A DNA stretch of 64,000 nucleotides. Source: Anthopleura xanthogrammica. Lineage: Eukaryota > Cnidaria > Anthozoa > Actiniaria > Actiniidae. The stretch lies in the NCBI GenBank assembly GCA_964019055.1, contig OZ025207.1:11064090-11128089 (forward strand), written 5' to 3'. The position numbers were made by a program, and so were the translations under genes. Below the pieces are notes generated by a model. The model searched no databases. It saw only the letters and a program-made list of their open reading frames with translations, and was not told the DNA's origin. Shown here one piece after another: positions 54,309-64,000 of this stretch (positions within the stretch are counted from its first letter, which is position 1; every line of letters starts with the position of its first letter).

Positions 54309-56845
54309 CTTGGGGATTTGTTATATCCGTGATCTTGTACAGTCGAGAGTCTTCAAGAGCAAGGCGGATTAAAAATACATCAAAACATGTATACACTCGA
54401 GTTCATTAACACTGACTTAAAGATGCGACGACACGCGCCGTGTTAAGGATCTTTCTTGAAATCCCTTACTTGTGTGCCGCTTGTCAAAATGCTGACTTGT
54501 CAGACCACGACCAAGGATTCATTTCACATGCGTCCACCAACGCTCTCTCTTTCGACCTTCTTCACTCAGGTAAAAAGAACGTGCGTCAGTTAGTCCTTCA
54601 CTCACTCTCTACATCTTCTAGAAGTGAGTCTATAAATACTGAACGATAGATTCCAGTGATTGGCGTCGTCTCTCGTTACTTTCTCTCAATCTGAATAGAT
54701 AATGTGTAGTCGAAGTCCTTTTATAATCTTTCTCGGATATATACTTTCTGTGCGTAACTTCCTCGGCCCCTGTCTCTTAGAAATAAAGAACTTCAACTCT
54801 GCTTGGCTCTTTTCATGCCAGCCTGCCGACGTCACTCTTATAGTCCGTGTCGTTTCGCTGAATGGCCCTAGCAATTTGAATTTCAAAGTATTTTCCTTTG
54901 ACACATTCTCTGAAATATCATCTTAATTAAGCATCTTTTCCGGTCTGGGTATTTCACGCTGAATAATTTTCGAGTTCCCCGCAAATGCGAGATAAAATTT
55001 AGCGAGTAATAGCCAAGGTGGATTGCTTTGTGTATCTTGCATTCAAGATAGAATGTTTCCTTGGCTTTGATTGGACATCACCATCAAGTGCACGTCTATC
55101 GTCTTCCGAGCATGAGCAGAATTGTCCAACCTACACAACGTGGACTCGAAAGGCTTGAAACGAAAGCAGAATTTATTTCCAAAAGAGATAACCCTATTTA
55201 AGCAATTTCGAAAAATCATTAGGTGATTCCAGAACAGGTTTGATTATCCCCCAGGCAACGGCAGTAATTGATAAATTCCTATCAGCTATATGAATCATAT
55301 CAATCATGAAAGCGCACCTTATATCTAGCCTTCCACGTTTCGTTGGAAAACCCCTTTACTTAAGAAAAACCCGGTCAAACATAACCCTCGCTCGCTACTT
55401 CCTCAACCACTCTTTAGTATTATGACTCTCATCATATTTCCTTTCAATGATTGTAATTCAAATTATCGCCACTATATTTTGGAGTTTCTTTTTAACTACC
55501 TTTTTAGAATATTCTAGAGGTTAAGAGTTTGGATTTTGATAGATTTTCTTTTTCAGAGAAAGTCAAACATAAGCGAAGTCAGTTCATAATTTGTCGTGTT
55601 TTCTGCTACTCAATGTAAATTGTAAAGAAACTCTAGGACTAAGTAGTGCTTTGTTACTCCAATTTCAAAATAATAGCAGCTGTAAGGGTTAAAACGAAAG
55701 GCAGCTAAATAAAAAAATAGCCGTAAAACCATTTTAATATCGATGTGTTTGTTTAGATTTCAAGCCCAAGGGAAGGTAGAGTTAAGACACTACTAAAATA
55801 CCTTTTAGAAGAGTTTGTTTTCACAATATATTGATATTAGAAAATGTTTGTTTATTTTGTAAACATTGAAATTTTCGAGTTAGATTGTCGCATAGTAGAT
55901 TCTAGCCGTCTGTAACTCCCTAAATGAAAATAATTCTACACATTATGAAGGTAGGGTTACGTCTTAAAAGTTCAAATATGTAGAATTTTTTTTCGATTAG
56001 TGCGGAATTTCTTACATTGTTATATCTAAATATGAAATTGTTTTTCGGCTTCGAGCTGTGAAAATGCTGTTTAGTCGCTAAGTACTTGAATAAGGTGTTG
56101 CGTTTAAACAACTGGTGTTGTCATTATATTCTCGATTTCCTTAGAAGGGATTTTCAGAAGCTAGCCAGCTAGTAAGTCTAATATGTAAATATAGGTCGAG
56201 TATAGTAAAAAAGAGCACTTATTTTCTCGACTAGCTATCATTAAATCAGTAATAAGCTTAGCATACAGCAACGATGACATGTGAATCTGTTTGTATAGAT
56301 ATATAGATTTGGTTTTTTTTAGAATAGGATATTGCAACTCGATAAGAAATATTTTGAAAACGCCAGGCGAAGTTGGTTCCCTTGGAAGGCGCACGAGGGA
56401 GCTACAAAAATTTACCAACGGTTGATGTCATTTGTTTTTTATTGTCGTTAGCAATTTTGTTGATACAAAGGCGGGAAAATCTACTGTTATTTCCATCCGT
56501 GTGTGATGGTCTTTGAGAACGTGAGTGGTGAACAATCATAAAATCGTTTCTTTCTTTTCCCCCTCTGATGCCCCCTCTAGGCTTTTTATTACTTAATCCA
56601 TATGATTCCACTAATCAACAATGTAGAAATGGGTTTTACGTGAAACTATGCGAGAAAATATGCTAGAAGTATATCACTCTATGTGGTATTATAGTTCTAT
56701 ATTATGCTTGCAATGGAGACAGTAGAGCAATTCTAGAAAATATTTCTGGCGCTTTTAGAACTGAAGCGAATACCCCACTGACATCCGTTCTGGAAAAAAA
56801 AATGAAGAATGGAATAGAAAAGCTTTTAAGGTTTTAAAGACTCGG
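54309..56845. other. Intergenic, no gene recognised
   Basis: Upstream of the GPCR (minus), so its promoter and any 5' non-coding exon lie in the first part. Frames of up to about 90 codons, none recognisable, no clear repeats. Confidence 0.45.
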
Positions 56846-56847
56846 TC

Positions 56848-57150
56848 ATTTTGGACTCCGATATATTAGATTTGTCATGGTTGCACTTTATAGATTTTTT
56901 GCACTTTATATGGTTTCCGACTTTAGGGGGGTTTTGCAGTTTGTTGGGTTTTGCACTTTATTGGGTTTTCGTTTGCTTACTGTTTTTTTTTTTTTGCACT
57001 TTATTGGGTTTTATTCCTTACCAGGTTTTTGCACTTCATAAGGTTTTGCACTTTATTGGCTTTGTTGCACTATACTTGGGTTTTCAACGGTACCTTTCAT
57101 GGCTTTCGCACTAATTGGGGCTGCACTTTAATGGCTTTTTGCACTTTTTT
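56848..57150 (+). repeat. Degenerate TTTTGCACTTTATTGGG repeat
   Basis: GCACTTTAT recurs about nine times with spacing of 17-45 bp in the context TTTTGCACTTTATTGGGTTT. Two open frames on the plus strand (56851-57114, 56951-57244) read aromatic-rich repeats such as LHFIGF from this tract. No dyad structure. Confidence 0.8.
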
Positions 57151-59055
57151 CAATATTTTCTCTCCTCTTCAGAAGGACAAAGTTCCGCGTTTATTATGGG
57201 CTTATTTCCCTTCATTTAAGCAAACAGATTTACAGTTGTTTTAATGCACTCGTAATAATCAAAACGAAGCCGATAATAGTTCAATAAAAATCGAGCGGAA
57301 GTTCCAAAGAAGCTATACAGCGATAGATGTTCCAAAACCCCTCAGTAGGGTTTGCGATTGATGTTGATTGATTTGCGAAATTCTTTTAGCTATGTTTGTT
57401 TTTGTTGCTGTTTGTCAGCCAGCGGTATCTAGAGAGAACAACACACACAAAAAGCCTTCACATTAGCTGTAAACTTGGGCTTAATTTAAAATTATTTTTA
57501 TCCTGATATCTTGTCATCGCACATAGACTCGTTTACTTCTCTGTACCTCAAAGTAATTTGAAGACTTACCGAGACTTTAAATATTTGTATTGCTAAATAT
57601 CTCGCTAGTAAAAACTCCTCAGCGTTCGGTTCTTGTATATTTCTTTAGCGATAGATATTTGTCAATAAATCAAAAATGTATGGATTTGCAATTAAATCAT
57701 TGATTAAGCTTCCCGTTAACGATTTTTTTTTACTTCGGCCGTCAGGGTGGGAGTTCTACGCGAGACATAGAAACAGCCATATCTTTTTCAGATAGGATTT
57801 AGAATCGTAAATACTAGTAGTCCCTTAGGTAAAAATCTATCCTCGATACGCGATAGTGTTTGTTTCTTTGCCGGTAACTCAAAGTCGAGGACCTGTCGCA
57901 AATAGTTTTTCTCTTAATGCATTTAACACATAGATTCGTGAATCAAATGTTCAAGAAAATCGGTTCAAAATTTAAAGATCTCATCGGAAATCTCCAGTAC
58001 ATCAAGACTCGTGCAACATCACCTTCCCTTATCGAGCTTAATTTTTATGATTTCTTCATTTAGATACGGCAAATCATTTCGGGAAGCTTGAGAGATTTCC
58101 TTGAACATTTACCATTAAGAAAAAGATAGCTAGAAGGACGCTAAGAGATCACGTGACTCATGATTTTTTCCTTGATAAAAAAAACACTGATTCTAAGTCA
58201 TGTTTTAATTTTAGACAAAGTTATTCGTTATGAAATGAGTAACCCACTTGGGTTCCTCGGAAGGGACTGTGTGAGAATAAGTAAACATGCCAGTCTTTCA
58301 ATGCACGATGACTGATTCATTTATACACAACTTACTAATGGCCGTCTACTTAGACGAAAAAATTTTCCTTGCGATGCATGAAAAATGACATGCAGACCGA
58401 AGAAGGCGGGTAGTCTTAAAAAAGAAAAATCTCAAAAAATCGATAACTCAATCTTTATCTTTAACATCCTTCCAAAAAAAATATCCTTCATCTTTCGTTA
58501 GGGGAATATTACTATCCAGTGATTACAAAACGCAGTTTTACAAGCCTTCTGTTTACGTTAATCGTTATTATTTCTTTTATTTCAAGTTTTTTTTTCTACA
58601 AATCTATTTTGTTTAAACCCGATTAAGCTTGAGGAGCTTAAACCTATAACTGAAAGAAAGCCATCAATTATGCCACCTCGGTTCTCACTCACTCTTGCCT
58701 CAAACAAATACGCCTGGCCGCCGAAGTATTCATCACCGAGAATTGTTATGAAAAGATAAAAGCAAACATTTAATCAATAACATTATAATAGTTTCTTCAA
58801 ATCTAGAAAAATATTTCAGATGAACTGATTTTTGGTCTATGGAGGTTGGCATGGATTTGATATTGCTCACTCGTTTGAAAGATCTGTGGATATCATTTTG
58901 AAATAACTGGAAGACATTCCTTTTTTACTGATGCCTTTTTTAGTCGCACGGCATCAAATCTATTCTCTCTTTTCTTGGAAGAGTTATTGAATATTTTCTT
59001 GGTCGAACCCTTATAAATATATATCAACCTGGTCGTATGTGAAGGGTGGTCGTAC
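57151..59055. other. Intergenic, no gene recognised
   Basis: Downstream of the LDLa gene (minus). AT-rich, with no frames over 60 codons after 57244 and no recognisable repeats. Confidence 0.45.
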
Positions 59056-61812
59056 TTAAGAGGTTAAGACAGCTTCAGCGATTTGCCTGGCTCGTTTAGC
59101 CTTGTCGGCCGCTTCTTTAGCGCTTCTCATCATCTCTTGTGCAGCAAATGCTGCTCGCTTTGCTTCCTGTGCTGCTGTCAGTGCTGCTGCTTCTGCTGCT
59201 TGAGCAATTGATGCACCTGTTTGGAATAATTTCAAAAAAGAATGCTTAAGGTTAATACTTCTTATCCTCTTTCCTTCTTGTTATTTTAAAGTAGAAGTTT
59301 TCCACCCACGAGGATTTTCCAAAAATACTTCAGGAAACAATATTTTCTTGTTTTCCCACGCATGAACCCAATATTTTGTGAAAGACATTATTCAAAGAGT
59401 TGACTATTGATAGACTTCAATTATTAGTTTTTACGTTTGGTTTTGATAGTACCTTTGGTCACCGGACAGTTGTGTTCATCTTTGCGATCAATACAGTCGT
59501 CAATGCTGTCACACAACCATGTCAGAGGCAAACACTTTGCTGCACTGTCACATGAAAACTTGCTGGTGTCACATTCTTAAAGAAATAAGAATTGGTTCAC
59601 ATTGTTTAATATTGATCAAGGATTTTTTTACATCCTTTGAAAAGTGGATTACTACCTGAGGATTTTGCAGGGCAGTTGACTTCGTCACTGCCGTCGCTAC
59701 AGTCACGTAATGTGTCACACAACGAACTCATCTTTAGGCACCTGTCGCCCTTGTCACATGAGAACATGTTTGGAGAACATCCTGGGAAAAAAATGGCAAG
59801 TTCAAGTACGATCTCAGCTTTTATGATCTAAAAAAAATTTACTCAAATGAATTTTACAGACTAACAGAAATAAACTTTCATTTAGGTCTCGTTATTCGAG
59901 AGAGAAAAAAGCAATAAGTCCTTGGCACGCATTTCGTGTCCAATTAACTCCTGAAAAATCATAAAACAAAGACGCGACGGCCATATTGGCACCGCTTAAA
60001 AACCTTGACAAGAGCTTTAAGTGAGCCTCCACCAGCAAGTCGGAGACAACTGACATCAAATGCTTACAAAAGTGCAGGGTATTGAATGATGTGCTCGACA
60101 TCTTCATAAAACGAGAACTCCTCGCAGTGCGAGTTTTCCAGCGTGAAAAAAAAACAGTTAAAATAATGGTGCACCAACATGACGTCTATGACGTAACGAG
60201 AATCGCACGGAAAACCCCACCACAGGAACACCAACAGTGCTTTAGAGTGTTGATTTGGCAACGTGAAACTGGCTTCATTAGTATACCAGGCTTATTCCAG
60301 AGCTCGACATGTAGAAATATATAATCCTCTGAGCGACAAAAAGTGCTTACAATACTTGGTAAAGAACAAAAGAACCGTCTAGACGATGAATTGAGTGAAG
60401 CCGAATTAAAACAAATATGGATTGTAATATATTGATGCACTAGTCTCAGTAGATACACAGAGCCACAATATTAATAGCTTGAAAATAAACTCATGTGAAT
60501 ACGAAGCAATGCGCTAAGCCGATTCTAAGAAATAGTTGAGTTTTGTAAATGAATTATTATATTACCTGAAGAAGTGCTCCCACTTGGGCTGCTTTCCAGA
60601 ATGTTGCCAGCTTCCTGAATCATAGCGCTTGTCACTTCAAAAAGAAAGATTATTTTGAATGAAGACATATGGTTAAAAATAAATATCTAAGGTAAAAAAG
60701 AAATATTATTGTTAGGAATTTGACTGAATTTCCAGCCTTTGAGATTTAAGGTTAAAATAGATCCAAATTTTTTTTGCTGCTGCGAAGCCATGTTGCATGA
60801 AAGGTTTTTACCGATAAACAGGTCTGAAAAAGTTAAGATGTTAAATCAAGTTGGCGTGCGAAAACCTGTCATAAAAAGACTTCACTTATTCTGCAAATAA
60901 TGAAATGATCTTTTAAGAAAGCTAAATGGGATTTTTGAACCTTAAATACTAAAGCAAGACAAAAACATGTCAATTTTAGACAGGATTAGACGCAAAAAAT
61001 TCGACTTTATCATGATGCTTAAAATGTGAAATATAACGTGGTGATTACGATCTGCATGTCTCGCGAGTGTACAGATGTGGCCTCTGCTCTACATATGTGC
61101 AAAAAGGGCGCAAATGATTACTGATACATTTTGCACATCTCTGGCAGATAGCAAACAAGAGTCGAGAAATTTTAGAAACCTTTTTTGTTTGTTTTTTGTT
61201 TTCTTGTTTTGTTTTTGTTGTTGTTTGTTTTGACGCAATATTCTAAACTGCATGAATGAAATTTTTTTTTCAATTTTTTCGTTCATTGCTCAAGAAAAAA
61301 TGACTGGATAGGGTGCCCCCCCCCCCCCCCCAACCCCAATATATACAATATAGTAAGCTGGAATGTACGCATGACACAACATAGGCTTTCTTATCGTGTT
61401 GGGTTTGAATCCAATTTCATTTGTTTTACCGAAACGTTGCACCTTAATTAATATCGTGATTATTATTTCTATTTTTATATTGATTAATTATTTCGAGGAC
61501 CAAAAGTTATTTGCCCTGTTAGATTTTGTTAACATTTTTTTAATCAAGGTTTCATCATTTTCAGTATGTTTGCCTTTATGAACGATTAATTAAGATACCC
61601 TTTGAGTGTGGCTGTGCCGTGCGTATACATTTCCTGCTTATACAATTCGATAGTATTTGCTGGTTGATTACATTTGCCTGTTGTAGCATTCTGATTGGTT
61701 GGTAGACAGTTCCTCTCGTCGAGGTTGTCGTCACAGTCTTTGTAGCCATCACAGATCCATTTTAGTGGGATACATTTTGTACCACACCTGTAGCGATCCA
61801 ATTGACAGGACT
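59056..61812 (-). CDS. LDLa-repeat protein with Ala-rich tail (partial)
   Basis: Five exons in transcript order: 61812-about 61599, 60634-60566, 59781-59656, 59575-59453, 59216-59056. Three LDL-receptor class A modules, each with six Cys and a Ca-binding acidic tail: [16 protein letters not shown] (exon 1), [16 protein letters not shown] (exon 3), [16 protein letters not shown] (exon 4). LDLa modules bind calcium and ligands outside the cell. Exons 3 and 4 are phase 1-1 module exons. The last exon encodes an Ala-rich amphipathic stretch ([18 protein letters not shown] and following, about 52 residues), then TAA at 59056-59058. The junction from exon 1 to 2 is unsettled: the good donor after 61599 gives phase 2, while exon 2 reads best from phase 1. 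The 5' end, including any signal peptide, was not found. No transmembrane helix is seen, so it may be secreted. Confidence 0.8.
61316..61333 (+). repeat. Poly-C tract
   Basis: A C homopolymer of about 14-15 bases, within intron 1 of the LDLa gene. Other poly-C runs are at about 28729-28742 and 44985-45003. Confidence 0.9.
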
Positions 61813-62272
61813 CTGGAAAACAGTGATATTTTGAGACTATGATTAAGGACAACATACCTAAGAATGGTCAAAAATAATAACATCTTCTGAGAAACACTTC
61901 GTGCCCACATATATCTTTCGCAATGTTAAGATATTTCCACGAGTCATTCCTATTTTAGTTCTTAGTTGTTTGTTTTTTTCATATGAATCAGCAAACTTAA
62001 AATACTGACTTAAATTAACCACGTACACAAGGCAACGTGTTGTAACACTGAAATGGCTTCCCTTTGTCTTCTTGCTTCATCCAATCACAACACGGCTTTG
62101 TTAAAATATGACAGTTACGGTACTTTATGAGATTGCAGTTTTTTAGGAAAACCATTTTTATAGTCCATGAGTCATTTCCGTGAAATGAAAAGGATTCTTT
62201 TATTGCTACGTAAGAAAATTATTGGTTGAGGAATTTCCAATGTTCAAACAGCTGTATGCTTGCGATTTTTGG

Positions 62273-62313
<41 letters not shown>

Positions 62314-64000
62314 ATCATTAAATCAAATTATTTATGATAAGGTGTTTTGTAATGGTGTGGGAATGCAATGCAAAGCAATGTAAAAATAACTTGAATGTTC
62401 ATCATAAACTCGGGAAGACAAACAATATTTCATTCTTGATTCCTCTAGCTTATCCTTTAATGTGTACATCCAATCTCAAATCTGGTTTATAAATGGGTTT
62501 TCAGTGATCAAATCAAGTATATAAATTTACCATTTCATTTTTAGCCGTCTTATTCTCTCAGCGTGGAATTATATTATTACTATTGGCAAGGAATTAGCCA
62601 AATTCGGACAAAATCTTACTTGACCTCCTTATTTCTGCCATGTTCAAGTTTTTGCAAGGATTTCGACTTTGTTTTGTAAAGGATTTACTCTTATTAGTTG
62701 AGTGAATATTGATGCATTATGAGAATAGGTTTTTCACGAATTCGCTTGGGTGACCATGAAACAATGGCTCCAAGTCGAGGTTGGACTTGATAAAATAGTG
62801 TAAATGTATGAACACATCAAGTCCAACCAAATTCAGAAAAAAGTCTATTGCAGTAGATTCTCGGGTCTTTGTCGTTTGCATGCAATATTGCTTCGTCTAG
62901 CTAAGAATAGTTCCGCGCCCTACATTGAAAGAGCCTTCTATGTAGGCTTTAACCAATCCACAAGAGTGCATCGAGGTACCGATAAAACACATGATAACAC
63001 ATACATTCTTGAATACCTAGTACACTTTTTTAAATTAAAAAAACGGATCTACCATAACTGCATCAAAACATAATAGTTTTTAGATCGGCTGTAGAAGACA
63101 GGTACACTAATGGGTACTGCAAATCTATCCTTTTTCCACGAATGATTTTTTTCTTATCACCGGACACTGAACTAAATCCTCCGATTCCTAGTCATAACTT
63201 GTCAATTTGATGCTGGTTTGTAACAGATTCACATCTTTCATGACAACAAGTAGTATATCTGTAAGATTCCTGTGTCTTATCGCTTCATCATTTGAAACAT
63301 CATTAGACCTAATTAACGACCTTAAGCCGCGCTCATGAGCCCTAATCCTCAGTAACAAGCTTCTCTCTCTATATAATCAGTCTAATTTCGATAGGAAATG
63401 AAGGGATATCAGGGATATCCTTTGGCTATATTTGTTGTGGCGAAGCCTTTACATTGGACGTTCACTCATAGTAAAATATTCTACACGCAATCTAAGAAAC
63501 CGTTTTGGCCTTTTTCTTTCCTTTATCAAAAAAAAAACAAAAACAGTTTCACTTTGTAGCAGGTTTTCAAACTCGGTAAAACGCTTTTAGCTCTTTTGTT
63601 CAACGCAAAATATTAAAACTTTTTGTTTTGTTTTGTTTTTGTTCATTTATCATTTTGTTGATTACGTTTAGGAAAAATATGAAAAACAAATTGCTACTCA
63701 GTTATCACCTTTCCTTAATGAAAGGAAAGTATACTGTTAATAATAGTTTTCCAGTAAATAACAGACGCGGTTTATTTATCATGTTTATCAATTTTTAAGG
63801 TCACATCACGAAATTTTCATTTTTACTTTTCCATCCTTTCTTCTTTTGGAAAATATACTGATAAAAGAAAAGCATGATTTTACGAGAGTTAATAGCCTGG
63901 ATACCTGTCAGCCAATAAGGTGTCTTTTTGCATCGACATGTTCTGAGAAAACCTTGCAAATATCGATTGGAAGACAAGAACATCGTGCTCAACAGAATAG
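61813..64000. other. No gene recognised; may hold 5' exons of LDLa gene
   Basis: The first LDLa exon found begins with an acceptor at 61813-61816 (minus), so upstream exons should lie here or beyond the window. I could not identify a signal-peptide exon. A T-rich tract is at 62275-62312. Frames of up to 89 codons (62804-63073 plus) are unremarkable. Confidence 0.4.

Noticed and set aside
59892..60458. Overlapping frames of 65-90 codons on both strands
   Set aside because: They lie within the intron between LDLa exons 2 and 3 and show no recognisable family; possibly part of a decayed repeat, but I could not define it.

Overview
This 64 kb window is eukaryotic. It is AT-rich, its genes are split into many short exons with GT-AG introns, and it holds dense short inverted-repeat (MITE) elements, a LINE fragment and long simple-repeat tracts. 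Gene content (LYRM4, a UBE4/Ufd2-like protein, a BIRC6-type UBC domain, an intronless class A GPCR, an LDL-receptor class A protein) points to an animal. The compact multi-exon structure, MITE load and the type of GPCR suggest an early-branching metazoan, probably an anthozoan cnidarian. The species is inference; gene identities rest on motifs read from translated exons, not on database searches.

Layout. 0-11.8 kb is mostly non-coding: a 1.18 kb foldback element (1028-2219), one possible small membrane-peptide exon (about 4.1 kb, minus strand), a 98-bp tandem array and several MITEs. 11.8-13.3 kb (minus strand) is a complete three-exon LYRM4 (ISD11). It lies head-to-head, about 500 bp apart, with the main gene of the window.

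The main gene runs from 13847 to 49444 (plus strand). I read 43 coding exons whose splice phases chain, giving a predicted protein of about 1561 residues. In order it has a signal-peptide-like N-terminus, one canonical EF-hand loop, a transmembrane helix, an Arg/Ala helix and acidic linker, a Ufd2/UBE4 E4 core, and, where the U-box normally sits, a BIRC6-type UBC (E2) domain with an apparent catalytic cysteine. That is a membrane-anchored E4-E2 fusion with a possible calcium-binding domain on the other side of the membrane, and it is the strongest candidate for something undescribed. One internal junction (exon 12 to 13) needs a weak donor.

Its introns hold a 1.2 kb 15-bp minisatellite, a 0.6 kb GT/G-rich degenerate repeat, a 0.67 kb TGAC tract, tRNA-derived SINE-like copies, many MITEs, and a clear nested insertion at 30.3-33.8 kb: a TTAA-flanked 744-bp element inside a LINE that is inside a 240-bp tandem array.

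49.4-64 kb holds a single-exon MECA-like rhodopsin-family GPCR (53376-54308, minus) and the 3' part of a gene coding for LDLa modules plus an alanine-rich tail (59056-61812, minus), separated by long stretches with no recognisable gene.
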